The notes under the pieces are model-generated. The model was not told the DNA's origin and searched no databases. It worked only from the letters and a program-made list of their open reading frames with translations. Both the position numbers and the translations under genes were made by a program. Positions 19,756 through 34,740 of a stretch of DNA of 64,000 nt are shown here, in pieces. How positions within the stretch are numbered: the stretch's first letter is position 1; each line of letters opens with the position of its first letter. Source of the stretch: Petrolisthes cinctipes (Eukaryota > Arthropoda > Malacostraca > Decapoda > Porcellanidae); the NCBI GenBank assembly GCA_033782935.1, contig JAWQEG010001306.1, positions 1 through 64,000 on the forward strand. Reading direction: 5' to 3'.

Positions 19756-22700
19756 TTGGGGTCCTTGAAGCGATATGTACATGCCTACTTCGTGTTAGAG
19801 TATTTTCAAAATACAGGCCCAAAACATACTAAAAATCGATCTTTTTGGTGCCCAAAAGTCGATATGTGCATGTATTTTCTGTACCTGTTTATATCTCAAA
19901 TTCAGGCTCAAAACACCCGAAAATTCGATATTTTGGGGTCCCAGAAGCGATCTGTATATGCCTACTCCGTGTTAGAGTATTTTCAAAATACAGGCCCAAA
20001 ATATACTGAAAATCGCTCTTTTTGGTGCCCAAAAGTCGATATGTGCATGTATCTTTTGTACCTGTTTATATCTCAAATTCAGGCTCAAAACACCCGAAAA
20101 TTCGATATTTTGGGGTCCTAGAAGCGATCTGTACATGCCTACTCAGATACAGGCCCAAAACATGCTCAAAATCGATATTTTAGGTGCCCAAAGTCAATAT
20201 GTGTATGCATCTTCTGAACCCGTTTATATCCCAAATTCAACCTCAAAACACCTGAAAAATTGATATTTTTGGGTCCCAGAAGCGATCTGTACATGCCTAC
20301 TCAATGCTAGAATGTTTTTAAAATATAGGCTCAAAACATGCAAAAAATCGATATTTTAAGTGTCCAAAGTCGATATGTGCATTCATCTTCTGTACCCGTT
20401 TATATCTAAAATTCAGGCTAAAAACACCCGAAAATTCGGAAATTTTGGGTCTTAAAGCGATCTGTACATGCCTACTCCTAGTTAGAATGTTTTCAAGATA
20501 TAGGCCCAAAACATGCTCAAAATCGATATTTTAGGTGCCCAAAAGTCGATATGTGCATGCATCTTCAGTACCCGTTTATATCTCAAATTCAGACTCAAAA
20601 TACCCGAAAATTCGATATTTTGGGTTCCAAGAAGCGATCTGTACATTCCTACTCCGGGTTAGAGTATTTTCAAAATATAGGCCCAAAACATGCTGAAAAT
20701 CGATATTTTAGGTGCCCAAAGTCGATATGTGCATGCATCTTCTGTACCCGATTATATCTCAAATTCATTCTCAAAACACCCAAAAATTCGATATTTTGGG
20801 GTCCCAGAAGTGATCTGTACATGCCTACTCAGATACAGGCCCAAAACATGCTCAAAATCGATATTTTAGGTGCCCAAAGTCAAAATGTGCATGCGTCTTC
20901 TGTACCCGTTTATATCTCAAATTAAGGCTCAAAACACCCGAAAATTCGATATTTTGGGGTCCCAGAAGCGATCTGTACATGCCTACTCAGATACAGGCCC
21001 AAAATATGCTCAAAATCGATATTTTAGGTGCCCAAAAGTCGATATGTGTATGCATCTTCAGTACCTGCTTATATCTCAAATTCAGGCTCAAAACACCCGA
21101 AAACTTGATATTTTGGGGGCCAAGAAGCGATCTGTACAACTCCGTGTTAGAGTATTTTCAAAAAATAGGCCCAAAACATGCTGAAAATCGATATTTTAGG
21201 TGCCTAGAGTCAATATGTGCATGCATCTTCTGTACCCGTTTTTATCTCAAATTTAGGCTCAAAACACCCGAAAATTCGATATTTTTGGGCCCCAGAAATG
21301 ATCTGTACATGCCTACTCAGTGCTTGAATATTTTCAAAATATAGGCCCAAAACATGCTAAAAATCGATATTATAAGTGCCCAAAGTCGATATCTTAAATT
21401 CAGGCACAAAACACCCGAAAATTCGATATTTTGGGGTCCCTGAAGCGATCTGTAGATGCCTACTCCGTGTTAGAGTATTTTCAAAATACAGGCCCAAAAC
21501 ATACTGAAAATCGATCTTTTTGGTGCCCAAAAGTCGATATGTGCATGTATCTTCTGTACCTGTTTATATCTCAAATTCAGGCTCAAAACACCGGAAAATT
21601 CGATATTTTGGGGTCCCCGAAGTGATCTGTACATGCCTACTCAGATACAAGCCCAAAACATGCTCAAAATCGATATTTCAGGTGCCCAAAGTCAATATGT
21701 GTATACATCTTCTGCACCCGTTTATATCCCAAATTCAACCTCAAAACACCTGAAAAATCGATATTTTTGGGTCCCAGAAGCGATCTGTACATGCCTATTA
21801 AATGCTAGAATGTTTTCAAAATATAGGCTCAAAATATGCTAACAATCGATATTTTAAGTGTCCTAAGTCGATATGTGCATGCATCTTCTGTACCCGTTTA
21901 TATCTCAAATTAAGGCTAAAAACACCCGAAAATTCGGTATTTTTGGGTCCTATAAGCGATCTTTACATGCCTACTCCTAGTTAGAATGTTTTCAAAATAC
22001 AGGCCCAAAACATGCTCAAAATCGATATTTTAGGTGCCCAAAAGTCGATATGTGCATGCATCTTCAGTACCCGTTTATATCTCAAATTCAGGCACAAAAC
22101 ACCCGAAAATTCGATATTTTGGGGTCCCAGAAGCGATCTGTACATGCCTACTCCGTGTTAGAGTATTTTCAAAATACAGGCCCAAAACATGCTCAAAATC
22201 GATATTTTAGGTGCCCAAAAGTCGATATGTGCATGCATCTTCAGTACCCGTTTATATCTCAAATTCAGGCTCAAAACACCTGAAAAATCGATATTTCTGG
22301 GTCCCAGAAGCGATCTGTACATGCCTACTCCGTGTTATAGTATTTTCAAAATACAGGCCCAAAACATGCTGAAAATCGATATTTTAGGTGTCCAAAGTCA
22401 ATATGTGCATGCATCTTCTGTACCCGTTTATATCTCAAATTTAGGCTCAAAACACCCGAAAATTCAATATTTTGGGGTCCCAGAAGCGATCTGTACATGC
22501 ACACTCAGTGCTAGAATATTTTCAAAATATAGGCCGAAAACATGCGAAAAATCGATATTTTAGTTGCCGAAAGTCAATATCTCAAATTCAGGCACAAAAC
22601 ACCCGAAAATTCGATATTTTGGGGTCCCAGAAGCGATCTGTTCATGCCTACTCCGTGTTAGAGTATTTTCAAGATACAGGCCCAAAGCATAAAGAAAATC

Positions 22701-24623
22701 GATCTTTTAGGTGCCCAAAAGTCGATATGTGCTTGCATCTTCTGTACCCGTTTATATCTCAAATTCAGGCTCACAACACCCGAAAATTCAATATTTTGGA
22801 GTCCCAGAAGCGATCTGTACATGCCTACTCAGATACAGGCCCAAAACATGATGAAAATCGATTTTTTAGGTGCCCAAAGTTAGTATGTGTATGCATCTTC
22901 TACACCCGTTTATATCCCAAATTCAACCTCAAAACCCACGAAAATTCGATATTTTTGGGTCCCAGATGCGATCTGTACATGCCTACTCAGTGCTAGAATG
23001 TTTTCAAAATATAGGCTCAAAACATGCTAAAAATCGATATTTTAAGTGTCCAAAGTCGATATGTGCATGCATTTTCTGTACCCGTTTATATCCCAAATTC
23101 AACCTCAAAACACCTGAAAATTCGATATTTTTGGGTCCCAGAAGCAATCTGTACATGCCTACTCAGTGCTAGAATATTTTCAAAATATGGGCTCAAAACA
23201 TGCTAAAAATCGATATTTTGAGTGTCCAAAGTCGATATGTGCATGCATCTTCTGTACCCGTTTATATCTCAAATTCAGGCTCAAAACACGAGAAAAAATC
23301 GGTATTTTTTGGTCCTAGAAGCAATCTGTACATGCCTACTCCTAGTTAGAATGTTTTCAAAATACAGGCCGAAAACATGCTGAAAATCGATATTTTAAGT
23401 GTCCAAAGTCAATATGTGCATGCATCTTCTGTACCCGTTTATATCCGAAATTCAGGGTCAAAACACCCGAAAATTCGATAATTTTGGGTCCCAGAATGAT
23501 CTGTACATGCCTACTCAGATACAGGCCCAAAACATGCTCAAAATCGATATTTTAGGTGCCCAAAGTCAATATGTGAATGCATCTTCTGCACTCATTTATA
23601 TCCCAAATTCAACCTCAAAACACCTGAAAAATCGATATTTTGGGGTCCCAGAAGCGATCTGTACATGCCTACGCAATGCTAGAATGTTTTCAAAATAAAG
23701 GCTTAAAACATGCTAAAAATCGATATTTTAAGTGTCCTAAGTCGATATGTGCTTTCATCTTCTGTACTCGTTTATATCTCAAATTCAGGCTAAAAACACC
23801 CGAAAATTAGGTATTTTTGGGTCCTAGAAGCGATCTGTATATGCCTACTCCTAGTTAAAATGTTTTCAAGATACAGACCCAAAACATGCTCAAAATCGAT
23901 ATTTTAGGTGCCCAAAAGTCGATATGTGCATGCATCTTCAGTACCCGTTTATATCTCAAATTCATGCTCACAACACCCGAAAATTCGATATTTTGGGGTC
24001 CCATAAGCGATCTGTACATGCCTACTCAGATACAGGCCCAAAACATGCTCAAAATCGATATTTTAGGTGCCCAAAGTCAATAAGTCTTCTGCTACCGTTT
24101 ATATCCCAAATTTAACCTCAAAACAACCGAAAATTCGATATTTTTGGGTTCCTGAAGCGATCTGTACATGCCTACTCTGTGTTAGAGTATTTTCAAAATA
24201 CAGGCCCAAAACATGCTGAAAATCGAAATTTTAGGTGCCTAAAGTCAATATGTGCATGTATCTTCTGTACCCGTTTATATCTCAAATTCAGGCTCAAAAC
24301 ACCCGAAAATTCGATATTTTGGGGTCCCAGAAGCGATCTGTACATGCCTACTCAGATACAGGCCCAAAACATGCTGAAAATCGATATTTTAGGTGCCCAA
24401 AGTCAATATGTGCATGCATCTTCTGTACCCGTTTATATCTAAAATTCAGGCTCAAAACACCCGAAAATTCGATATTTTGGGGCCCCAGAAATGATCTGTA
24501 CATGCCTACTCAGTGCTAGAATATTTTCAAAATATAGGCCCAAAACATGCTAAAAATCGATATTTTAAGTGCCCAAAGTCGATATCTTAAATTCAGGCAC
24601 AAAACACCCGAAAATTCGATATT
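19756..24623. repeat. Higher-order repeat A, copy 1 (4,868 bp)
   Basis: The landmark at 19756 (a half-A monomer with TCCTTGAAGCGATATGTAC) recurs at 24624 and 36497. The order of monomer variants in the 4.87 kb between the first two landmarks is repeated after the second and third. Homology starts somewhat earlier, at about 19430. It contains one inner block (20520-22870). Confidence 0.85.
20520..22870. repeat. Inner block 1
   Basis: The first of six near-identical 2.2-2.4-kb blocks. It carries one extra 176-bp monomer (about 22325-22500) that the other five lack, giving 569 bp instead of 393 bp between two internal landmarks (22050 and 22619). Confidence 0.8.
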
Positions 24624-25387
24624 TTGGGGTCCTTGAAGCGATATGTACATGCCTACTTCGTGTTAGAGTATTTTCAAAATACAGGCCCAAAACATACTAA
24701 AAATCGATCTTTTTGGTGCCCAAAAGTCGATATGTGCATGTATTTTCTGTACCTGTTTATATCTCAAATTCAGGCTCAAAACACCCGAAAATTCGATATT
24801 TTGGGGTCCCAGAAGCGATCTGTATATGCCTACTCCGTGTTAGAGTATTTTCAAAATACAGGCCCAAAATATACTGAAAATCGCTCTTTTTGGTGCCCAA
24901 AAGTCGATATGTGCATGTATCTTTTGTACCTGTTTATATCTCAAATTCAGGCTCAAAACACCCGAAAATTCGATATTTTGGGGTCCTAGAAGCGATCTGT
25001 ACATGCCTACTCAGATACAGGCCCAAAACATGCTCAAAATCGATATTTTAGGTGCCCAAAGTCAATATGTGTATGCATCTTCTGAACCCGTTTATATCCC
25101 AAATTCAACCTCAAAACACCTGAAAAATTGATATTTTTGGGTCCCAGAAGCGATCTGTACATGCCTACTCAATGCTAGAATGTTTTTAAAATATAGGCTC
25201 AAAACATGCAAAAAATCGATATTTTAAGTGTCCAAAGTCGATATGTGCATTCATCTTCTGTACCCGTTTATATCTAAAATTCAGGCTAAAAACACCCGAA
25301 AATTCGGAAATTTTGGGTCTTAAAGCGATCTGTACATGCCTACTCCTAGTTAGAATGTTTTCAAGATATAGGCCCAAAACATGCTCA

Positions 25388-27560
25388 AAATCGATATTTT
25401 AGGTGCCCAAAAGTCGATATGTGCATGCATCTTCAGTACCCGTTTATATCTCAAATTCAGACTCAAAATACCCGAAAATTCGATATTTTGGGTTCCAAGA
25501 AGCGATCTGTACATTCCTACTCCGGGTTAGAGTATTTTCAAAATATAGGCCCAAAACATGCTGAAAATCGATATTTTAGGTGCCCAAAGTCGATATGTGC
25601 ATGCATCTTCTGTACCCGATTATATCTCAAATTCATTCTCAAAACACCCAAAAATTCGATATTTTGGGGTCCCAGAAGTGATCTGTACATGCCTACTCAG
25701 ATACAGGCCCAAAACATGCTCAAAATCGATATTTTAGGTGCCCAAAGTCAAAATGTGCATGCGTCTTCTGTACCCGTTTATATCTCAAATTAAGGCTCAA
25801 AACACCCGAAAATTCGATATTTTGGGGTCCCAGAAGCGATCTGTACATGCCTACTCAGATACAGGCCCAAAATATGCTCAAAATCGATATTTTAGGTGCC
25901 CAAAAGTCGATATGTGTATGCATCTTCAGTACCTGCTTATATCTCAAATTCAGGCTCAAAACACCCGAAAACTTGATATTTTGGGGGCCAAGAAGCGATC
26001 TGTACAACTCCGTGTTAGAGTATTTTCAAAAAATAGGCCCAAAACATGCTGAAAATCGATATTTTAGGTGCCTAGAGTCAATATGTGCATGCATCTTCTG
26101 TACCCGTTTTTATCTCAAATTTAGGCTCAAAACACCCGAAAATTCGATATTTTTGGGCCCCAGAAATGATCTGTACATGCCTACTCAGTGCTTGAATATT
26201 TTCAAAATATAGGCCCAAAACATGCTAAAAATCGATATTATAAGTGCCCAAAGTCGATATCTTAAATTCAGGCACAAAACACCCGAAAATTCGATATTTT
26301 GGGGTCCCTGAAGCGATCTGTAGATGCCTACTCCGTGTTAGAGTATTTTCAAAATACAGGCCCAAAACATACTGAAAATCGATCTTTTTGGTGCCCAAAA
26401 GTCGATATGTGCATGTATCTTCTGTACCTGTTTATATCTCAAATTCAGGCTCAAAACACCGGAAAATTCGATATTTTGGGGTCCCCGAAGTGATCTGTAC
26501 ATGCCTACTCAGATACAAGCCCAAAACATGCTCAAAATCGATATTTCAGGTGCCCAAAGTCAATATGTGTATACATCTTCTGCACCCGTTTATATCCCAA
26601 ATTCAACCTCAAAACACCTGAAAAATCGATATTTTTGGGTCCCAGAAGCGATCTGCACATGCCTATTAAATGCTAGAATGTTTTCAAAATATAGGCTCAA
26701 AATATGCTAACAATCGATATTTTAAGTGTCCAAAGTCGATATGTGCATGCATCTTCTGTACCCGTTTATATCTCAAATTAAGGCTAAAAACACCCGAAAA
26801 TTCGGTATTTTTGGGTCCTATGAGCGATCTTTACATGCCTACTCCTAGTTAGAATGTTTTCAAGATACAGGCCCAAAACATGCTCAAAATCGATATTTTA
26901 GGTGCCCAAAAGTCGATATGTGCATGCATCTTCAGTACCCGTTTATATCTCAAATTCAGGCACAAAACACCCGAAAATTCGATATTTTGGGGTCCCAGAA
27001 GCGATCTGTACATGCCTACTCCGTGTTAGAGTATTTTCAAAATACAGGCCCAAAACATGCTCAAAATCGATATTTTAGGTGCCCAAAAGTCGATATGTGC
27101 ATGCATCTTCAGTACCCGTTTATATCTCAAATTCAGGCTCAAAACACCTGAAAAATCGATATTTCTGGGTCCCAGAAGCGATCTGTACATGCATACTCAG
27201 TGCTAGAATATTTTTAAAATATAGGCCGAAAACATGCGAAAAATCGATATTTTAGGTGCCGAAAGTCAATATCTCAAATTCAGGCACAAAACACCCGAAA
27301 ATTCGATATTTTGGGGTCCCAGAAGCGATCTGTTCATGCCTACTCCGTGTTAGAGTATTTTCAAGATACAGGCCCAAAGCATAAAGAAAATCGATCTTTT
27401 AGGTGCCCAAAAGTCGATATGTGCTTGCATCTTCTGTACCCGTTTATATCTCAAATTCAGGCTCACAACACCCGAAAATTCAATATTTTGGAGTCCCAGA
27501 AGCGATCTGTACATGCCTACTCAGATACAGGCCCAAAACATGCTCAAAATCGATATTTTA
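25388..27560. repeat. Inner block 2
   Basis: Differs from block 1 by the missing monomer and a few single bases. It has CTGCACATG at about 26651 and AAATTCAACC at about 26600, both shared with block 4. Confidence 0.8.
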
Positions 27561-27897
27561 GGTGCCCAAAGTCAATATGTGTATGCATCTTCTGAACCCG
27601 TTTATATCCCAAATTCAACCTCAAAACACCTGAAAAATTGATATTTTTGGGTCCCAGAAGCGATCTGTACATGCCTACTCAATGCTAGAATGTTTTTAAA
27701 ATATAGGCTCAAAACATGCAAAAAATCGATATTTTAAGTGTCCAAAGTCGATATGTGCATTCATCTTCTGTACCCGTTTATATCTAAAATTCAGGCTAAA
27801 AACACCCGAAAATTCGGAAATTTTGGGTCTTAAAGCGATCTGTACATGCCTACTCCTAGTTAGAATGTTTTCAAGATATAGGCCCAAAACATGCTCA

Positions 27898-30060
27898 AAA
27901 TCGATATTTTAGGTGCCCAAAAGTCGATATGTGCATGCATCTTCAGTACCCGTTTATATCTCAAATTCAGACTCAAAATACCCGAAAATTCGATATTTTG
28001 GGTTCCAAGAAGCGATCTGTACATTCCTACTCCGGGTTAGAGTATTTTCAAAATATAGGCCCAAAACATGCTGAAAATCGATATTTTAGGTGCCCAAAGT
28101 CGATATGTGCATGCATCTTCTGTACCCGATTATATCTCAAATTCATTCTCAAAACACCCAAAAATTCAATATTTTGGGGTCCCAGAAGTGATCTGTACAT
28201 GCCTACTCAGATACAGGCCCAAAACATGCTCAAAATCGATATTTTAGGTGCCCAAAGTCAAAATGTGCATGCGTCTTCTGTACCCGTTTATATCTCAAAT
28301 TAAGGCTCAAAACACCCGAAAATTCGATATTTTGGGGTCCCAGAAGCGATCTGTACATGCCTACTCAGATACAGGCCCAAAATATGCTCAAAATCGATAT
28401 TTTAGGTGCCCAAAAGTCGATATGTGTATGCATCTTCAGTACCTGCTTATATCTCAAATTCAGGCTCAAAACACCCGAAAACTTGATATTTTGGGGGCCA
28501 AGAAGCGATCTGTACAACTCCGTGTTAGAGTATTTTCAAAAAATAGGCCCAAAACATGCTGAAAATCGATATTTTAGGTGCCTAGAGTCAATATGTGCAT
28601 GCATCTTCTGTACCCGTTTTTATCTCAAATTTAGGCTCAAAACACCCGAAAATTCGATATTTTTGGGCCCCAGAAATGATCTGTACATGCCTACTCAGTG
28701 CTTGAATATTTTCAAAATATAGGCCCAAAACATGCTAAAAATCGATATTATAAGTGCCCAAAGTCGATATCTTAAATTCAGGCACAAAACACCCGAAAAT
28801 TCGATATTTTGGGGTCCCTGAAGCGATCTGTAGATGCCTACTCCGTGTTAGAGTATTTTCAAAATACAGGCCCAAAACATACTGAAAATCGATCTTTTTG
28901 GTGCCCAAAAGTCGATATGTGCATGTATCTTCTGTACCTGTTTATATCTCAAATTCAGGCTCAAAACACCGGAAAATTCGATATTTTGGGGTCCCCGAAG
29001 TGATCTGTACATGCCTACTCAGATACAAGCCCAAAACATGCTCAAAATCGATATTTCAGGTGCCCAAAGTCAATATGTGTATACATCTTCTGCACCCGTT
29101 TATATCCCAAATTAAACCTCAAAACACCTGAAAAATCGATATTTTTGGGTCCCAGAAGCGATCTGTACATGCCTATTAAATGCTAGAATGTTTTCAAAAT
29201 ATAGGCTCAAAATATGCTAACAATCGATATTTTAAGTGTCCAAAGTCGATATGTGCATGCATCTTCTGTACCCGTTTATATCTCAAATTAAGGCTAAAAA
29301 CACCCGAAAATTCGGTATTTTTGGGTCCTATGAGCGATCTTTACATGCCTACTCCTAGTTAGAATGTTTTCAAGATACAGGCCCAAAACATGCTCAAAAT
29401 CGATATTTTAGGTGCCCAAAAGTCGATATGTGCATGCATCTTCAGTACCCGTTTATATCTCAAATTCAGGCACAAAACACCCGAAAATTCGATATTTTGG
29501 GGTCCCAGAAGCGATCTGTACATGCCTACTCCGTGTTAGAGTATTTTCAAAATACAGGCCCAAAACATGCTCAAAATCGATATTTTAGGTGCCCAAAAGT
29601 CGATATGTGCATGCATCTTCAGTACCCGTTTATATCTCAAATTCAGGCTCAAAACACCTGAAAAATCGATATTTCTGGGTCCCAGAAGCGATCTGTACAT
29701 GCATACTCAGTGCTAGAATATTTTTTAAAATATAGGCCGAAAACATGCGAAAAATCGATATTTTAGGTGCCGAAAGTCAATATCTCAAATTCAGGCACAA
29801 AACACCCGAAAATTCGATATTTTGGGGTCCCAGAAGCGATCTGTTCATGCCTACTCCGTGTTAGAGTATTTTCAAGATACAGGCCCAAAGCATAAAGAAA
29901 ATCGATCTTTTAGGTGCCCAAAAGTCGATATGTGCTTGCATCTTCTGTACCCGTTTATATCTCAAATTCAGGCTCACAACACCCGAAAATTCAATATTTT
30001 GGAGTCCCAGAAGCGATCTGTACATGCCTACTCAGATACAGGCCCAAAACATGATGAAAA
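27898..30060. repeat. Inner block 3
   Basis: Shares AAATTAAACC (about 29111), AAAAATTCAATATTTTGG (about 28160) and an extra T in a T-run (about 29720) with block 5 and with no other block. Confidence 0.8.
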
Positions 30061-32230
30061 TCGATATTTTAGGTGCCCAAAAGTCGATATGTGCATGCAT
30101 CTTCAGTACCCGTTTATATCTCAAATTCAGACTCAAAATACCCGAAAATTCGATATTTTGGGTTCCAAGAAGCGATCTGTACATTCCTACTCCGGGTTAG
30201 AGTATTTTCAAAATATAGGCCCAAAACATGCTGAAAATCGATATTTTAGGTGCCCAAAGTCGATATGTGCATGCATCTTCTGTACCCGATTATATCTCAA
30301 ATTCATTCTCAAAACACCCAAAAATTCGATATTTTGGGGTCCCAGAAGTGATCTGTACATGCCTACTCAGATACAGGCCCAAAACATGCTCAAAATCGAT
30401 ATTTTAGGTGCCCAAAGTCAAAATGTGCATGCGTCTTCTGTACCCGTTTATATCTCAAATTAAGGCTCAAAACACCCGAAAATTCGATATTTTGGGGTCC
30501 CAGAAGCGATCTGTACATGCCTACTCAGATACAGGCCCAAAATATGCTCAAAATCGATATTTTAGGTGCCCAAAAGTCGATATGTGTATGCATCTTCAGT
30601 ACCTGCTTATATCTCAAATTCAGGCTCAAAACACCCGAAAACTTGATATTTTGGGGGCCAAGAAGCGATCTGTACAACTCCGTGTTAGAGTATTTTCAAA
30701 AAATAGGCCCAAAACATGCTGAAAATCGATATTTTAGGTGCCTAGAGTCAATATGTGCATGCATCTTCTGTACCCGTTTTTATCTCAAATTTAGGCTCAA
30801 AACACCCGAAAATTCGATATTTTTGGGCCCCAGAAATGATCTGTACATGCCTACTCAGTGCTTGAATATTTTCAAAATATAGGCCCAAAACATGCTAAAA
30901 ATCGATATTATAAGTGCCCAAAGTCGATATCTTAAATTCAGGCACAAAACACCCGAAAATTCGATATTTTGGGGTCCCTGAAGCGATCTGTAGATGCCTA
31001 CTCCGTGTTAGAGTATTTTCAAAATACAGGCCCAAAACATACTGAAAATCGATCTTTTTGGTGCCCAAAAGTCGATATGTGCATGTATCTTCTGTACCTG
31101 TTTATATCTCAAATTCAGGCTCAAAACACCGGAAAATTCGATATTTTGGGGTCCCCGAAGTGATCTGTACATGCCTACTCAGATACAAGCCCAAAACATG
31201 CTCAAAATCGATATTTCAGGTGCCCAAAGTCAATATGTGTATACATCTTCTGCACCCGTTTATATCCCAAATTCAACCTCAAAACACCTGAAAAATCGAT
31301 ATTTTTGGGTCCCAGAAGCGATCTGCACATGCCTATTAAATGCTAGAATGTTTTCAAAATATAGGCTCAAAATATGCTAACAATCGATATTTTAAGTGTC
31401 CAAAGTCGATATGTGCATGCATCTTCTGTACCCGTTTATATCTCAAATTAAGGCTAAAAACACCCGAAAATTCGGTATTTTTGGGTCCTATGAGCGATCT
31501 TTACATGCCTACTCCTAGTTAGAATGTTTTCAAGATACAGGCCCAAAACATGCTCAAAATCGATATTTTAGGTGCCCAAAAGTCGATATGTGCATGCATC
31601 TTCAGTACCCGTTTATATCTCAAATTCAGGCACAAAACACCCGAAAATTCGATATTTTGGGGTCCCAGAAGCGATCTGTACATGCCTACTCCGTGTTAGA
31701 GTATTTTCAAAATACAGGCCCAAAACATGCTCAAAATCGATATTTTAGGTGCCCAAAAGTCGATATGTGCATGCATCTTCAGTACCCGTTTATATCTCAA
31801 ATTCAGGCTCAAAACACCTGAAAAATCGATATTTCTGGGTCCCAGAAGCGATCTGTACATGCATACTCAGTGCTAGAATATTTTTAAAATATAGGCCGAA
31901 AACATGCGAAAAATCGATATTTTAGGTGCCGAAAGTCAATATCTCAAATTCAGGCACAAAACACCCGAAAATTCGATATTTTGGGGTCCCAGAAGCGATC
32001 TGTTCATGCCTACTCCGTGTTAGAGTATTTTCAAGATACAGGCCCAAAGCATAAAGAAAATCGATCTTTTAGGTGCCCAAAAGTCGATATGTGCTTGCAT
32101 CTTCTGTACCCGTTTATATCTCAAATTCAGGCTCACAACACCCGAAAATTCAATATTTTGGAGTCCCAGAAGCGATCTGTACATGCCTACTCAGATACAG
32201 GCCCAAAACATGCTCAAAATCGATATTTTA
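30061..32230. repeat. Inner block 4
   Basis: Joined directly to block 3 without the roughly 350-bp spacer that precedes the other blocks. Its variants match block 2 (CTGCACATG at about 31321). Confidence 0.8.
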
Positions 32231-32567
32231 GGTGCCCAAAGTCAATATGTGTATGCATCTTCTGAACCCGTTTATATCCCAAATTCAACCTCAAAACACC
32301 TGAAAAATTGATATTTTTGGGTCCCAGAAGCGATCTGTACATGCCTACTCAATGCTAGAATGTTTTTAAAATATAGGCTCAAAACATGCAAAAAATCGAT
32401 ATTTTAAGTGTCCAAAGTCGATATGTGCATTCATCTTCTGTACCCGTTTATATCTAAAATTCAGGCTAAAAACACCCGAAAATTCGGAAATTTTGGGTCT
32501 TAAAGCGATCTGTACATGCCTACTCCTAGTTAGAATGTTTTCAAGATATAGGCCCAAAACATGCTCA

Positions 32568-34740
32568 AAATCGATATTTTAGGTGCCCAAAAGTCGATAT
32601 GTGCATGCATCTTCAGTACCCGTTTATATCTCAAATTCAGACTCAAAATACCCGAAAATTCGATATTTTGGGTTCCAAGAAGCGATCTGTACATTCCTAC
32701 TCCGGGTTAGAGTATTTTCAAAATATAGGCCCAAAACATGCTGAAAATCGATATTTTAGGTGCCCAAAGTCGATATGTGCATGCATCTTCTGTACCCGAT
32801 TATATCTCAAATTCATTCTCAAAACACCCAAAAATTCAATATTTTGGGGTCCCAGAAGTGATCTGTACATGCCTACTCAGATACAGGCCCAAAACATGCT
32901 CAAAATCGATATTTTAGGTGCCCAAAGTCAAAATGTGCATGCGTCTTCTGTACCCGTTTATATCTCAAATTAAGGCTCAAAACACCCGAAAATTCGATAT
33001 TTTGGGGTCCCAGAAGCGATCTGTACATGCCTACTCAGATACAGGCCCAAAATATGCTCAAAATCGATATTTTAGGTGCCCAAAAGTCGATATGTGTATG
33101 CATCTTCAGTACCTGCTTATATCTCAAATTCAGGCTCAAAACACCCGAAAACTTGATATTTTGGGGGCCAAGAAGCGATCTGTACAACTCCGTGTTAGAG
33201 TATTTTCAAAAAATAGGCCCAAAACATGCTGAAAATCGATATTTTAGGTGCCTAGAGTCAATATGTGCATGCATCTTCTGTACCCGTTTTTATCTCAAAT
33301 TTAGGCTCAAAACACCCGAAAATTCGATATTTTTGGGCCCCAGAAATGATCTGTACATGCCTACTCAGTGCTTGAATATTTTCAAAATATAGGCCCAAAA
33401 CATGCTAAAAATCGATATTATAAGTGCCCAAAGTCGATATCTTAAATTCATGCACAAAACACCCGAAAATTCGATATTTTGGGGTCCCTGAAGCGATCTG
33501 TAGATGCCTACTCCGTGTTAGAGTATTTTCAAAATACAGGCCCAAAACATACTGAAAATCGATCTTTTTGGTGCCCAAAAGTCGATATGTGCATGTATCT
33601 TCTGTACCTGTTTATATCTCAAATTCAGGCTCAAAACACCGGAAAATTCGATATTTTGGGGTCCCCGAAGTGATCTGTACATGCCTACTCAGATACAAGC
33701 CCAAAACATGCTCAAAATCGATATTTCAGGTGCCCAAAGTCAATATGTGTATACATCTTCTGCACCCGTTTATATCCCAAATTAAACCTCAAAACACCTG
33801 AAAAATCGATATTTTTGGGTCCCAGAAGCGATCTGTACATGCCTATTAAATGCTAGAATGTTTTCAAAATATAGGCTCAAAATATGCTAACAATCGATAT
33901 TTTAAGTGTCCAAAGTCGATATGTGCATGCATCTTCTGTACCCGTTTATATCTCAAATTAAGGCTAAAAACACCCGAAAATTCGGTATTTTTGGGTCCTA
34001 TGAGCGATCTTTACATGCCTACTCCTAGTTAGAATGTTTTCAAGATACAGGCCCAAAACATGCTCAAAATCGATATTTTAGGTGCCCAAAAGTCGATATG
34101 TGCATGCATCTTCAGTACCCGTTTATATCTCAAATTCAGGCACAAAACACCCGAAAATTCGATATTTTGGGGTCCCAGAAGCGATCTGTACATGCCTACT
34201 CCGTGTTAGAGTATTTTCAAAATACAGGCCCAAAACATGCTCAAAATCGATATTTTAGGTGCCCAAAAGTCGATATGTGCATGCATCTTCAGTACCCGTT
34301 TATATCTCAAATTCAGGCTCAAAACACCTGAAAAATCGATATTTCTGGGTCCCAGAAGCGATCTGTACATGCATACTCAGTGCTAGAATATTTTTTAAAA
34401 TATAGGCCGAAAACATGCGAAAAATCGATATTTTAGGTGCCGAAAGTCAATATCTCAAATTCAGGCACAAAACACCCGAAAATTCGATATTTTGGGGTCC
34501 CAGAAGCGATCTGTTCATGCCTACTCCGTGTTAGAGTATTTTCAAGATACAGGCCCAAAGCATAAAGAAAATCGATCTTTTAGGTGCCCAAAAGTCGATA
34601 TGTGCTTGCATCTTCTGTACCCGTTTATATCTCAAATTCAGGCTCACAACACCCGAAAATTCAATATTTTGGAGTCCCAGAAGCGATCTGTACATGCCTA
34701 CTCAGATACAGGCCCAAAACATGATGAAAATCGATTTTTT
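32568..34740. repeat. Inner block 5
   Basis: Variants match block 3 (AAATTAAACC at about 33781, AAAAATTCAATATTTTGG at about 32830, extra T at about 34390). It is followed by the same flank as block 1. Confidence 0.8.
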
